Positions 35,311 to 44,225 are shown, counted from the first letter of the stretch. The stretch: 64,000 bases of DNA from Alteribacter aurantiacus DSM 18675 (GCF_000429705.1 NZ_KE386943.1:324744-388743); one strand, 5' to 3'. Numbers and translations: made by a program. The notes: generated from the letters alone by a model not told the origin.

Positions 35311-36834
35311 ATGAATGACCAAGTGCCAAAATTTCCGGAGCCATATTGGCGAATCGACATGGAACCATTCGATTTCCCCACCCTTTCAGAAGACACGTCT
35401 TGTGAAGTGGTAGTGGTCGGCGGAGGAATTGCCGGGATTACAACTGCTTACCTTTTACAAAAAGAAGGGAAAAACGTCGTCTTACTCGATGCCGGTGTGC
35501 TCATAAACGGAACGACCGGTCATACAACTGCAAAAATTACGTCTCAACACGGATTGTTTTATCATGAATTGATTCAACATTTCGGAAAAGAAAAAGCGAG
35601 ATTGTACTACGACGCAAATCAAGAAGGACTTGAATTAATCGAATCCCTCGTCAATGACCTAGGGATTGATTGTGACTTCAGCCATGAAGACGCGTTTGTC
35701 TTTACAACCGACCCTGACGAGATTTTCAACATAAAAAAAGAAGATGACGCCTATTCAGAGCTCGATATTAACGGAGGGCTCATCGACGAAAAAACACTCC
35801 CGATTCATGCAAGAGCGGCCATCGTGATGCGCGACCAAGCTCAATTTCACCCGGTCAAGTATTTGAATGTGTTGGTTAAAGAATTTGTAAAAGCAGGCGG
35901 AACGGTTTACGAGAATACAACAGCCAATGACGTTAAAACAGGGGAGCGCCCTCGTGTGGTGACTAGGGACGGTCATGAAGTCGAGTGCGACTACGTGGTC
36001 GCTGCATCCCACTTCCCTTTTTATGACGGAATGGGGCTATATTACACACGGATGCATGCAGAGCGCTCCTATTCCCTTGCAGTCAAAACGAGTAAGCCGA
36101 TTGCAACCGGGATGTACATTAATGTGGAAGACCCAAAGCGTTCGATCCGTTCTACCCCTGGAGCAGACGGCCCGCTCATGATTATTGGTGGAGAAAAACA
36201 TAAGACAGGTCAAGGTGTCGACACCTCCAAGCATTACGAAGCGTTGGCTGCGTATAGTAAAGAGCTGTTTCCGGACGGGGAAATTCTACACCGTTGGGCA
36301 ACCCACGATTTGATTACGATGGACAAGGTTCCGTACATTGGACACTTAACAAAAAAGCATAAAAATATCTTTGTAGCTACTGGCTTTCACAAATGGGGGA
36401 TGACAAACGGCACAGTAGCCGCAAAGATCATCCGCGACGGCATCTTGGAAAAAGACAACCGGTACACCGAGCTTTTCACTCCACACAGAATGAAAGCAGA
36501 CCCTGGCATTAAAGAGTTTGTAAAAGAAAACGCGAATGTAGCCAAGTACTTTGTTAAAGGAAAAGTAGACATGGTACGTAGAAAGCCCGAAGACTTAACA
36601 AGCGATGAAGGTGGTGTTGTCACGGTTCGAGGGAAGCGTGCAGGTGCTTACAAAGATCTGGACGGACGCTTGCATGTGGTTGATACTACCTGCACGCACC
36701 TCGGTTGTGAATGTGAATGGAACGATGGAGACCGGACGTGGGATTGCCCGTGCCACGGATCTCGCTTTGACGTAGAAGGCGTGGTCATTGAAGGTCCTGC
36801 GGACAAACCGTTAAAGAAGCTTGATTTGGATTAA
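35311..36834 (+). CDS. FAD-dependent oxidoreductase with C-terminal Rieske domain (YhfW-like)
   Basis: 507 aa, cytoplasmic. DAO-type FAD domain: VVVVGGGIAGITTAYLL near residue 35, then GHTTAKITSQHG. The last 90 residues form a Rieske [2Fe-2S] domain with CTHLGCECEW and CPCHGSRF supplying two Cys and two His. Same architecture as B. subtilis YhfW; substrate unknown, presumably oxidation of an amine or amino acid with electron transfer to the Rieske centre. Start at 35311, with AAAGGAGG 8 nt upstream. Confidence 0.9.
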   Translation: MNDQVPKFPEPYWRIDMEPFDFPTLSEDTSCEVVVVGGGIAGITTAYLLQKEGKNVVLLDAGVLINGTTGHTTAKITSQHGLFYHELIQHFGKEKARLYYDANQEGLELIESLVNDLGIDCDFSHEDAFVFTTDPDEIFNIKKEDDAYSELDINGGLIDEKTLPIHARAAIVMRDQAQFHPVKYLNVLVKEFVKAGGTVYENTTANDVKTGERPRVVTRDGHEVECDYVVAASHFPFYDGMGLYYTRMHAERSYSLAVKTSKPIATGMYINVEDPKRSIRSTPGADGPLMIIGGEKHKTGQGVDTSKHYEALAAYSKELFPDGEILHRWATHDLITMDKVPYIGHLTKKHKNIFVATGFHKWGMTNGTVAAKIIRDGILEKDNRYTELFTPHRMKADPGIKEFVKENANVAKYFVKGKVDMVRRKPEDLTSDEGGVVTVRGKRAGAYKDLDGRLHVVDTTCTHLGCECEWNDGDRTWDCPCHGSRFDVEGVVIEGPADKPLKKLDLD

Positions 36835-36930
36835 TTTGTTTGAAGGTTTGGTGCAGCGAGGATGGAGCGGGACTACTGTATCAAATGATCCACATATTTT
36901 GAATGTTTAATTGAACCCTTTTCCATACAG

Positions 36931-36975
36931 ACGAACACCCCTACGGAATCCTTTTCCGGCGGGGTGTTCGTTTTA
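36931..36975. terminator. bidirectional terminator
   Basis: ACGAACACCCC / GGGGTGTTCGT, 11-bp perfect arms plus an inner CCGGAAAAGGATTCCG-like fold, then TTTTAAT. Between convergent Rieske and L,D-transpeptidase genes. Confidence 0.8.
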
Positions 36976-37578
36976 ATAATTTATCAAATCGCTCTCACTA
37001 TTTGCTATGATCACATATGCGGGTTCGTCCAACTCTTGCATCAGCATGCGCATCTGAGCTTCCGGGACCGACACGCACCCTAACGTAGGCGTGCCATTTG
37101 AGATATGAAGGAAGATGGCACTTCCCTTTCCTTTTACACATTGATCAGTATTATATTCGATAACCATGGCATATTTGTACTCATCCTTCAGGCTAATGAG
37201 GTGTTCATCGTCTTTATGTGAGTGGTCACGCTCTTGCCACGTATTATAATGAACGTCTAAAGGATTTGAAATCCAATAAGATCGCGGCGTAATGTTTGTA
37301 AAGGGATGGTTCGTTCCTGGATCTTCTGTTCCAAATGGTGTACTAACTTTATAAATGCCAAGAGGAGATTTTTTGTCACCTTCTTGTTTTTTATCTGGAT
37401 CAGTCGTTCCCCCACTCCCCAAAAACCCATCTACCTGCATTTTTCTTTCCCAACTACCTTTTGCGTTTGACCAATAATGCACAGTTGCATGGCCCTCCCC
37501 CTCGTGGATGGCCATGATCAAATGATTTGTTTCTTTGGAAATCCCCATGGTTTCTATGATTTGGTTTGTTATGCTCAA
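36973..37578 (-). CDS. L,D-transpeptidase (YkuD-fold) family protein
   Basis: 201 aa. Catalytic motif HISNGTPTLGCVSVPE (His ... Gly-Cys) near residue 165 is the YkuD/ErfK signature; KKSPLGIYKVSTPFG is the usual strand before it. Typical members cross-link peptidoglycan outside the cell, but this one has no visible signal peptide, so it may be cytoplasmic or secreted otherwise. TTG 37578 has GGAGG 6 nt upstream and sits 13 bp after the TDO-like gene; the longer frame overlapping that gene is less likely. Confidence 0.8.
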   Translation of the reverse strand: MSITNQIIETMGISKETNHLIMAIHEGEGHATVHYWSNAKGSWERKMQVDGFLGSGGTTDPDKKQEGDKKSPLGIYKVSTPFGTEDPGTNHPFTNITPRSYWISNPLDVHYNTWQERDHSHKDDEHLISLKDEYKYAMVIEYNTDQCVKGKGSAIFLHISNGTPTLGCVSVPEAQMRMLMQELDEPAYVIIANSESDLINY

Positions 37579-37591
37579 TGGGCTCCTCCTC

Positions 37592-38287
37592 TTACTTTTT
37601 ATCTTTGAGCGGCTTTGGGTTATAACTTGAACCGGTAAGGTCAGTGAGATCACTGATGGCTTGCCAAAGATCTGGGTAAAATTCGAATTTCGCTCCTCGT
37701 TCAAGCATTTGAGCCGGAACGCCTTTTAGACTTCTCGTATTGAGGCCAATCATGCGACGAACTAGCTGAATGTGCTGGTGCCTGAATGTTTGGAAGCATT
37801 CGTCAAAACGAGTCAATTCCTGCATAAGTAAAAACAACTCGTAACGACCAGTAGCGTTTTCATGAAGGTCTACCACCGTTAAAGATTCAGCGTCGAGCAA
37901 CGCTTTAAACGGCTCCCATAATGTCGGACCGAGGCGAAGGATTTCATTGAATCCCGGTGAATCCTGCCCGCTTCCTCTTCCCAGCGCTAGACGAATCGTA
38001 TGGTAATCTCTTGGACTAATCACTTTTACCATATCAAATACAGGTGGCAAATGTTCCAGATGCATCGTAACTCTTTGTAGCTTTTCAGTGGCTTTTGTTA
38101 GTTCCGCTTTTCTCATATGACTGTCAGCTTGATGAATATATTGGATAATCAATTTAAAATGCAGCTCGGAAATTTGATGAATGACTTGAAAGGTTAACTC
38201 TTCCTCACAGCTTGCTTCACTCTCTAACACTTGTAAGCTCAAAAGCTCGTCTGTTCGGATATACTTTTCATAATCTGTTTTTCCCAT
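37592..38287 (-). CDS. tryptophan 2,3-dioxygenase-like heme protein
   Basis: 231 aa, all-helical. YEKYIRTDELLSLQ, LTFQVIHQISELHFKL and FRHQHIQLVRRMIG follow the TDO plan, the last with the proximal heme His. However the TDO substrate segment (usually S-F-Q-S-x-Q-F-R) reads GRGSGQDSPGFNEI, and the TDO glycine-rich 'GTGG' loop is replaced by NTRSLKGVP. So it belongs to the TDO superfamily, but tryptophan oxidation is not assured. No kynurenine-pathway gene is nearby. A cre-like site lies 38 bp upstream. Confidence 0.75.
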   Translation of the reverse strand: MGKTDYEKYIRTDELLSLQVLESEASCEEELTFQVIHQISELHFKLIIQYIHQADSHMRKAELTKATEKLQRVTMHLEHLPPVFDMVKVISPRDYHTIRLALGRGSGQDSPGFNEILRLGPTLWEPFKALLDAESLTVVDLHENATGRYELFLLMQELTRFDECFQTFRHQHIQLVRRMIGLNTRSLKGVPAQMLERGAKFEFYPDLWQAISDLTDLTGSSYNPKPLKDKK

Positions 38288-38324
38288 TCTGTAATCCCTC
38301 CATATTTTAGCAAAACAGCCTTAT

Positions 38325-38338
38325 TGTAAGCGCATACA
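38325..38338 (+). promoter_or_regulatory. cre-like site before TDO-like gene
   Basis: TGTAAGCGCATACA, one mismatch to TGWAANCGNTNWCA. An almost identical TGAAAGCGCATACA precedes the fdhF-type gene at 44212. Confidence 0.5.
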
Positions 38339-38666
38339 CAACCACTACTCATTTTACTAGAGAAGTCTCGTCCTCGCTAGTTGTTTTGAAAATAATAGAA
38401 GTTTTACGGTTAGAAAGATGCGTTTGTGCACTTTTATGCTAGCCTATAGGTCATTTTTTCTTCATTCCCTCTTGGCAACGATGTCTTTTCACGTAAAATT
38501 TACGATGTATCATTTTACATACACGATATTACACAGAATTATGCAAATAATTGTCAATCGTGAACATGCTCTTCGGTTTGGTCCTACCTTTGAATACAGA
38601 CCTTAATCCCGAGGCATTGATCGTATATGGGAAGCACTTTTTATTTAGCAGCTAGGAGAGAAGAAA
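38339..38666. other. divergent intergenic region, no gene seen
   Basis: About 330 bp, AT-rich, holding several ACG(T/A)-type short inverted stretches (e.g. CGTAAAATTTACG at 38492-38504). A 62-codon frame in it has no ribosome site. Presumably promoters of the TDO-like gene and the lipoprotein gene. Confidence 0.4.
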
Positions 38667-39377
38667 ATGAAACGAAGTACACAATTACTAACAGCCAGCC
38701 TCTTAAGTGCGACCGTCTTTGCCGCTTGTTCGACTCAAGAAACATCCGGTGAGGACGAGGCTGAAAACGTTAACCAAATAGACAATTCCGATGAAACGGA
38801 CGAAGATCTTGAACAGGGAGGCTTCACAGATGAAGAAGAGACTTACACACTTCCTGACCAACAAGCGATCGATAACTATGAATTTGAGTTGAATGAAAGG
38901 GAAAGTGAATTTGAACTGTCTTTGCTCGTCCCCGCCTTCCTTCCTCACAACTTCAATTCTGATAACGCCATGATCATTCTAGGATCCGGCCACCATTCTG
39001 CCAACCTCAGAGTCCATGAAGCCACAGTGGAAGATTATTTGGAAGAATACGAGTTGGATGAAGCAAAATTCAAGCATATGGAATATGAACTGGACAAGTC
39101 TGAACTGCCGTTGACCGTTACGGACATTAACTTGAACGAGTACCCTCCATTAAACGATGTATTTGATTACTACATTGTGACCACAGGTCATGTCACAGGC
39201 AGCAACCTCCCTGTGCCCAATCAGTTTCTTGACACAGATGTAGTCTTTCATACGTTAGTCAAAATGGAAAAAGACAGTCGCATCGTCCTTACGTTCAACT
39301 ATGAAATGGATAAAGAAACGGACACACTAGTGGCCGAGTTTTTACAGATTGCTCAAAGTATTGAATTGGACGATTAA
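38667..39377 (+). CDS. acidic lipoprotein of unknown function
   Basis: 236 aa. Signal peptide MKRSTQLLTASLLSATVFAAC with lipobox FAAC, acylated Cys at about residue 21. Then an extremely acidic linker (EDEAENVNQIDNSDETDEDLE) and a beta-rich domain (about 75-236). No recognised family. The charge suits an exposed protein in salty or alkaline medium. TAGGAGAG precedes the ATG. Single gene, ends at a bidirectional terminator. Confidence 0.75.
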   Translation: MKRSTQLLTASLLSATVFAACSTQETSGEDEAENVNQIDNSDETDEDLEQGGFTDEEETYTLPDQQAIDNYEFELNERESEFELSLLVPAFLPHNFNSDNAMIILGSGHHSANLRVHEATVEDYLEEYELDEAKFKHMEYELDKSELPLTVTDINLNEYPPLNDVFDYYIVTTGHVTGSNLPVPNQFLDTDVVFHTLVKMEKDSRIVLTFNYEMDKETDTLVAEFLQIAQSIELDD

Positions 39378-39464
39378 ATAACATTAGCGCTAGAGATGGA
39401 CGTTAAAGAGGGGCAACTTATCAGAGGTTGTTCAGGTGAAAATACCGTTTCCTTAAAAAACACA

Positions 39465-39512
39465 AAAGAGGCTTAGCCAAGAGTCGTTCTCCTTTTGGCT
39501 AACCTCTTTTTT
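39465..39512. terminator. bidirectional terminator
   Basis: AGAGGCTTAGCCAA pairs with TTGGCTAACCTCT (one bulge), TTTTTTT on the plus side and a shorter T tract on the minus side. Between the lipoprotein gene and the convergent 52-aa gene. Confidence 0.75.
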
Positions 39513-39670
39513 TATGCCTCTTTGCTCACTTGGTTATATTCCATTTCCAGTTCACGAAGAGTCAAATGATAGAGTTGATGACCACTCACTTTGAATATTC
39601 CTTTGCTTAGGAGCTTTTCTATCAACTCCTGCCGCCTTTTCTCAAGGCGCTGTTCCACATCTTTACTCAC
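39512..39670 (-). CDS. 52-aa FbpA-like small protein (Fur-regulated basic protein family)
   Basis: Found by translating the minus strand below the riboswitch. GTG start with GGAGG 7 nt upstream. The peptide contains RRQELIEKLLSKGIFK and HQLYHLTLRELEMEY, matching the pattern 'LI.KL...GIyK..g.qLyeLTL.eLE.eY' of FbpA-type peptides. In B. subtilis FbpA-C are iron-sparing helpers of the FsrA small RNA; this copy carries no visible Fur box and is instead placed behind a SAM-I riboswitch. Function here unknown. Confidence 0.75.
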   Translation of the reverse strand: MSKDVEQRLEKRRQELIEKLLSKGIFKVSGHQLYHLTLRELEMEYNQVSKEA

Positions 39671-39703
39671 AATGGTTCCTCCTTGCTTTAGGAAACAATT
39701 CAG

Positions 39704-39863
39704 AAAGCCCTCTTCTACGTAATGTAAGAAGAGGGCTTTGTCTATGTTCCCCTTCCCATTTTTCAGTCTGCCAAAAGCAGCCTGCAGGATTTAGCACGGT
39801 ATTGAAATCAATCCGTTGCCGAGGTTTCCAAGGGCCAGTCCCTCCACCTCTCTTAATAAGAAG
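39704..39863 (-). promoter_or_regulatory. SAM-I (S-box) riboswitch with terminator, leader of the 52-aa gene
   Basis: Minus strand: AAGAGAGGTGGAGGGACTGG, CCCTTGGAAACCTCGGCAAC and CCGTGCTAAATCCTGCAG are the S-box core in order. Downstream AAAGCCCTCTTCT / AGAAGAGGGCTTT is a 13-bp terminator stem followed by CTGAATT (poor T tract). The P1 5' strand CTTCTTATT is clear, but I cannot find a good 3' partner after the aptamer, so P1 or the switching geometry may be altered. Confidence 0.85.
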
Positions 39864-39943
39864 ATTACGCGTTGTTAACTAGGATTGGCTTATTCCTACC
39901 TGAGTAAACAACGCTTATGAAATTTAATCCAATATCTTTTCCG

Positions 39944-39972
39944 AGTATACCGATCGCCTTTACAATCGTCAA
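39944..39972 (-). promoter_or_regulatory. sigma-A promoter of the riboswitch/52-aa transcript
   Basis: Minus strand TTGACG (39972-39967), 17-bp spacer, TATACT (39949-39944). The -35 overlaps the moaA stop codon; this shows the riboswitch unit is independent of moaA. Confidence 0.75.
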
Positions 39973-40997
39973 CCTCCAATATAGGACATTTCAATTTTTT
40001 CACCTTCCTGTTTTTTGCGGACCGATTCGGAAGTACGTTCATCCGAATAACGGTCATGCCGCTGTTTCCACGTATCGGTTAAAAAAGAGAAAATCGCTTC
40101 ATCATCGTGCGTTTCACGAATGAGGCTTCGTAAATCCGTCCCTTTATGAGCAAATAAACAAGTGAACAATTTTCCGTCTGCACTCAGTCTCGCTCTTGTA
40201 CAGCTCGAGCAAAAGGAGTCTGATACAGACGAAATCACGCCGATTTCACCGTCTCCATCTTCATAGCGAAAGCGGTCCGCTACTTCTCCGTAGTAGTTCG
40301 CTTCTACAGAATGAAGGGGGTAAACTTGTCCAATGTGATCAACGATCTCTTTTTTTGATACCACGCTGTCAAAGTTCCACCCGTTCGTATTGCCTACATC
40401 CATGAATTCAATAAACCGTACGATCACGTCTGAACCTTTAAAGAAGCGAGCCATTGGCACAATTTGCGATTCATTTGCACCTTTTTTAACGACCATGTTC
40501 ACTTTAACTGGAAGGCCCACACTCTTAGCAAGCTCAATCCCTTTTAAAACGGGAGATACCGGCGTACCTCTCCCGTTCATTTCCTTGAACACGTCATCTT
40601 CAATCGCATCAAGACTCACATTGATACGGTCGAGTCCTGCCTGCTTTAGCTGTTTTGCCTGTTTAACCAAAAAGACGCCATTCGTCGTCAGGGCAATGTC
40701 TTTAATACCCTCAATTTCTCGAATTCTCTCAATGAGTTGGTGAAGGTCTTTTCGTAGAAGAGGCTCCCCACCCGTGATCCTAATCTTTTCAACACCGAGT
40801 TTTGCAAACTGCTTAACAAGTCGAATGATTTCATCAAAGCTCAACAGTTCGTCTTTTTTCAAAAAGGGATAGTCCGGCCCGAAAATTTCTTTCGGCATGC
40901 AGTAGGAACAGCGAAAATTGCATCGATCCGTGACGGAAATTCTCAGATCTTTTAATGGACGAAATAAGGAGTCATATACGTTTGTAGATGTGTGCAT
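39969..40997 (-). CDS. moaA: GTP 3',8-cyclase MoaA
   Basis: Radical-SAM enzyme starting molybdenum cofactor synthesis from GTP. 342 aa. N-terminal [4Fe-4S] motif CNFRCSYC, ITGGEPLLR for SAM binding, C-terminal cluster motif FCSSCTRARLSADGKLFTC, and the terminal Gly-Gly needed for activity. Start at ATG 40997, with AGGAG 7 nt upstream. Third gene of fdhF-fdhD-moaA; moaB/C/D/E are not in the window. Confidence 0.95.
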   Translation of the reverse strand: MHTSTNVYDSLFRPLKDLRISVTDRCNFRCSYCMPKEIFGPDYPFLKKDELLSFDEIIRLVKQFAKLGVEKIRITGGEPLLRKDLHQLIERIREIEGIKDIALTTNGVFLVKQAKQLKQAGLDRINVSLDAIEDDVFKEMNGRGTPVSPVLKGIELAKSVGLPVKVNMVVKKGANESQIVPMARFFKGSDVIVRFIEFMDVGNTNGWNFDSVVSKKEIVDHIGQVYPLHSVEANYYGEVADRFRYEDGDGEIGVISSVSDSFCSSCTRARLSADGKLFTCLFAHKGTDLRSLIRETHDDEAIFSFLTDTWKQRHDRYSDERTSESVRKKQEGEKIEMSYIGG

Positions 40998-41015
40998 CAA
41001 AACACTCCTTTCCCT

Positions 41016-41813
41016 TTATTGCTTCTTACACCCTTCAATCCTCTCAGGGTGCGAGTAAACATTGAAGCGGTTCCCCCGTATAAATCCGACGGCTGTAATT
41101 CCCAAGTCATGAGCAAGATCAATGGCAAGGGACGTAGGCGCGGACTTGGACAGGATGATACCTGAGCCAATCTTTGACACTTTTAATAGAACTTCAGAAG
41201 AGATCCTTCCGCTAAAGGCGATTACTTTATCTCTTAACGTGACGTTGTGCGTGAGGCAGTATCCATAAAGCTTATCAAGAGCGTTGTGCCTTCCGATGTC
41301 CGACCTGGAAAGGACAATTTGTTCTGTGGTACAAAGGGCCGTATTGTGTAGGCCTCCTGTTTTTTTAAAGTCGGAAGAACTCTCTTGCATCCGTGACATT
41401 AATTGAATGCACTGCTGGGGTGTAATCACCGTTTTCGTAGTAATGGTTTTCGATGTTTTCACATCATTTTGAAAATAAAACTGACGACTCTTCCCGCAGC
41501 ATGAACCGATCACTCGCTTCGTGGAAAAATGGGCGGAAGAGATTTTCTTGTTTTTAAGCGCCACATAGGCAAAACCTTTTCCGTTATCAATTGATAAAGA
41601 AGCGATGTCATCAGGTGTAAGTATCAACCCTTCAGACGCGAGAAAGCCGATCACAAGCTCCTCGAGATGAGTCGGTGTACAAACCATAGTAGCGAACTCT
41701 TCGTTGTTTACTTGTACAGTAAGCGCTGTTTCTGACGCTATCGTATCTTCGACCGAAGTGAGACTGCCATTTTCATATTTTACGATCGGGCGAGAATGCA
41801 TAATGTCATCCAT
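41016..41813 (-). CDS. fdhD: formate dehydrogenase accessory sulfurtransferase FdhD
   Basis: Transfers sulfur from IscS to the molybdenum cofactor so that formate dehydrogenases become active. 265 aa. Catalytic loop VIGSCCGKSR (two Cys), then GGLHNTALC, RSDIGRHNALDKLYG and SGRISSEVLLKV. RBS AGGAGG 6 nt before the ATG. 18 bp before moaA and 12 bp after the fdhF-type gene. Confidence 0.95.
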   Translation of the reverse strand: MDDIMHSRPIVKYENGSLTSVEDTIASETALTVQVNNEEFATMVCTPTHLEELVIGFLASEGLILTPDDIASLSIDNGKGFAYVALKNKKISSAHFSTKRVIGSCCGKSRQFYFQNDVKTSKTITTKTVITPQQCIQLMSRMQESSSDFKKTGGLHNTALCTTEQIVLSRSDIGRHNALDKLYGYCLTHNVTLRDKVIAFSGRISSEVLLKVSKIGSGIILSKSAPTSLAIDLAHDLGITAVGFIRGNRFNVYSHPERIEGCKKQ

Positions 41814-41825
41814 AAGCGCCCTCCT

Positions 41826-44177
41826 TTAACTAAGTTCCGTTTCGAGCTCTTCGATGCGTCTCTCCACATATTTCGTGTCTTTTTTGGCGTGAAACGTCTC
41901 TGCTTTTTCGACTACTACTGCCGTGTTATATTCTGGAATTCCTGCGTACTGCTCATATACCCCTTTTGGAATCAGGACATTCCCTTCCGGCCAGTATACT
42001 TGAATATTCCCTTGTTTTGTAGCGTCAATTTTCGCTCTCCCGTGGTACACGCCGTATTTATTGTAGGCAACAATGGCTTCTCCTTCTTTTATGCCAAGCT
42101 CCTCACAATCTTTCTTGTTTAACAAAATGTCGTAGCGATCGGCATTGTTATTCGGATCTTTTTCACTGTATATCATGGAATTGAACTGCTTTCCTCTTCG
42201 TGTCGTCACATAAAAGTGGCCTTCTGGCTTCCGAAGTTCCGGTAGGACAATCGGCAGCAAGGTTCCTCGCCCGTCTTTTGTTGGACAGACCCCACCTTCC
42301 AAAAGCCACGCTCCGCCCCACTGAAAGACGTCACCTTTTTTGTGAAGATGCTGAATGCCGTCGTACACAGGGTGGGCTTTGGCGATTTCTTCACGGATCT
42401 CCTGGGCATTTTCAAAATTGATGAGTTCCTCTTTATACGGTTTGACACGCTTAGCCAAATCAACATAAATCTCCCACTCGGAGCGCGCTTCTTCAATTCG
42501 GTGCCCTTTAATTTCAGGTGAAAAATAAACCATTCGCTCTGTTGAGGTGGACGTTCCTCCGCCAGGCTGTTCATATCGAGTCGCAGCCGGCAGGACAATC
42601 ACTTCTTCTTTGGCATCAACAAGGGTGGACGTGTTCAAGATGATGTCTTGATGCACCCGAAGGTCCACGTTTGTTAAGCACGTTTCAACAAAGGCTGGGT
42701 CTGGCATCGTTTCAAGGAAGTTCCCACCGGATGTGTAAAAGACTTTGAGTTTCCGCTCATGATCTTCAGGGAGAACGGCGTTTTCCAACGACACACCCAC
42801 AATGTCTCCTTGCCAGCTCGGAATATCAAAACGCCACAGCTTTTGCACTCGCTTTCGGTTAGCCTCATCAAAGTCGCTTCCAGGGAGTACGAACGGATCG
42901 GCTCCCATTTCCCCAGATCCTTGAACGCCTGAGTGACCGCGAATCGGCATGACACCACAATATTTTCGTCCAAGAAATCCTTGAAGCATAGCGAGGTTCG
43001 CCACTTGAGAGATATTGTCCGTACCAAACCGGTGCTGGGTCAGTCCCATGGACCATACAAACACGCCACTTTTCGACTTGGCGAGCAACTGGGCAAATTC
43101 AAGCATTCGATCTTTTGAAAGACCGGAAGATTCCTCAAGCGTAGTCCATTCTTGTTTTTCCACATGGGATTTAAGCTCACGAAACCCATTGGTATGTTCG
43201 TTAACAAACGTTCGGTCAATTGCGGAGCCAGGTTCTCTGCGCTCCATCTCGAACCAATGCTTCATCACACCGTTCATAAAGGCAATGTCTCCGCCGATGT
43301 TTACTTGATACACATCGTCCGCCAATTTCGTTCCGAAAAGAGCACTGTCAGGTACAGACGGGATCCAGTATCGGTCCATGGACGGCTCGCGATAAGGGTT
43401 GATCATGATAATCTTCGTACCCTTCCGCTTAGCGGCGTACATGTACTTGGTGGATACGGGCTGGTTGTTTGATGCGACCGATCCCCAAAAAACAAGGACG
43501 TCCGTTCCAATCCAATCTTGGTAATTGCAGCTTGAAGCCCCGATGCCGAGAGATCGCTTAAGGGCCGTTTTACTCGGAGAGTGGCAGATCCGCGAGGCGT
43601 TATCAATGTTGTTCGTTCCGAGGAAGCGGGCTACTTTACCTGCTACATAATAGGATTCATTCGTGATACCTCTGGCGGTCAAAAAGAACGCTAATTGTTT
43701 CGGGTCAATCGTTTTGATCTTTGAGGCGATCCGGTTCAGTGCTTCATCCCAGCTAATCCGCGTAAACGTCTTCTGTCCCGGCTTTCTGGACAGCGGATAA
43801 GGAACCCGTCCTAACTGCCTCAACTCGGAGCTATTCATTTTTCGAAGTTCATTTATATCAGAAAAGAGAATTTCGTCTTTTATGGCAGGCATGGTGTTCA
43901 GCCTTAAAACATTGAGTCGGGTTGTACAAATGTGAGGTCCAGAAAGGGTCTGATCATACAAGCCAGCAACCCCAAGGGCACAGCCATCACATACGCCCTG
44001 AGTCAAAATCCGCGTCGCATAAGGCAGGTTGTCTTTGTTGTCCCAGACTACTTTCGCCGTGTCCCGAATGTGCTTCGGCTTGACCTTGCCAAGACCGAAC
44101 GGCACCATACTCACCCAATGCTTCGGATCGGGCGTCTTTGGCAGCTTCATTGGCCCCTGATGCTTCGTTTTCCCCAT
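41826..44177 (-). CDS. FdhF/YdeP-family molybdopterin oxidoreductase
   Basis: A bis-MGD enzyme, 783 aa. N-terminal cluster Cys in TQGVCDGCALGVAGL; the metal ligand is Cys in ASRICHSPSKTALKRSLGIG (non-Sec form); the family C-terminal domain includes IYSEKDPNNNADRYDILLN. It matches the YdeP/CbbBc branch (about 760-790 aa), whose reaction is not established, rather than the 980-aa formate dehydrogenase with ferredoxin domains. fdhD next to it suggests sulfurated cofactor and a formate-dehydrogenase-like activity (inference). ATG 44177 chosen for AAGGGTG upstream. Cre-like site 35 bp upstream. Confidence 0.88.
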   Translation of the reverse strand: MGKTKHQGPMKLPKTPDPKHWVSMVPFGLGKVKPKHIRDTAKVVWDNKDNLPYATRILTQGVCDGCALGVAGLYDQTLSGPHICTTRLNVLRLNTMPAIKDEILFSDINELRKMNSSELRQLGRVPYPLSRKPGQKTFTRISWDEALNRIASKIKTIDPKQLAFFLTARGITNESYYVAGKVARFLGTNNIDNASRICHSPSKTALKRSLGIGASSCNYQDWIGTDVLVFWGSVASNNQPVSTKYMYAAKRKGTKIIMINPYREPSMDRYWIPSVPDSALFGTKLADDVYQVNIGGDIAFMNGVMKHWFEMERREPGSAIDRTFVNEHTNGFRELKSHVEKQEWTTLEESSGLSKDRMLEFAQLLAKSKSGVFVWSMGLTQHRFGTDNISQVANLAMLQGFLGRKYCGVMPIRGHSGVQGSGEMGADPFVLPGSDFDEANRKRVQKLWRFDIPSWQGDIVGVSLENAVLPEDHERKLKVFYTSGGNFLETMPDPAFVETCLTNVDLRVHQDIILNTSTLVDAKEEVIVLPAATRYEQPGGGTSTSTERMVYFSPEIKGHRIEEARSEWEIYVDLAKRVKPYKEELINFENAQEIREEIAKAHPVYDGIQHLHKKGDVFQWGGAWLLEGGVCPTKDGRGTLLPIVLPELRKPEGHFYVTTRRGKQFNSMIYSEKDPNNNADRYDILLNKKDCEELGIKEGEAIVAYNKYGVYHGRAKIDATKQGNIQVYWPEGNVLIPKGVYEQYAGIPEYNTAVVVEKAETFHAKKDTKYVERRIEELETELS

Positions 44178-44211
44178 TCCTATCACCCTTCTCTCTTAAT
44201 CTCGCACTATT

Positions 44212-44225
44212 TGAAAGCGCATACA
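44212..44225 (+). promoter_or_regulatory. cre-like site before the fdhF-type operon
   Basis: TGAAAGCGCATACA, one mismatch to TGWAANCGNTNWCA. Confidence 0.5.

Noticed and set aside
38418..38606. A 62-codon frame upstream of the lipoprotein gene
   Set aside because: No ribosome site, no family pattern, AT-rich divergent promoter region.
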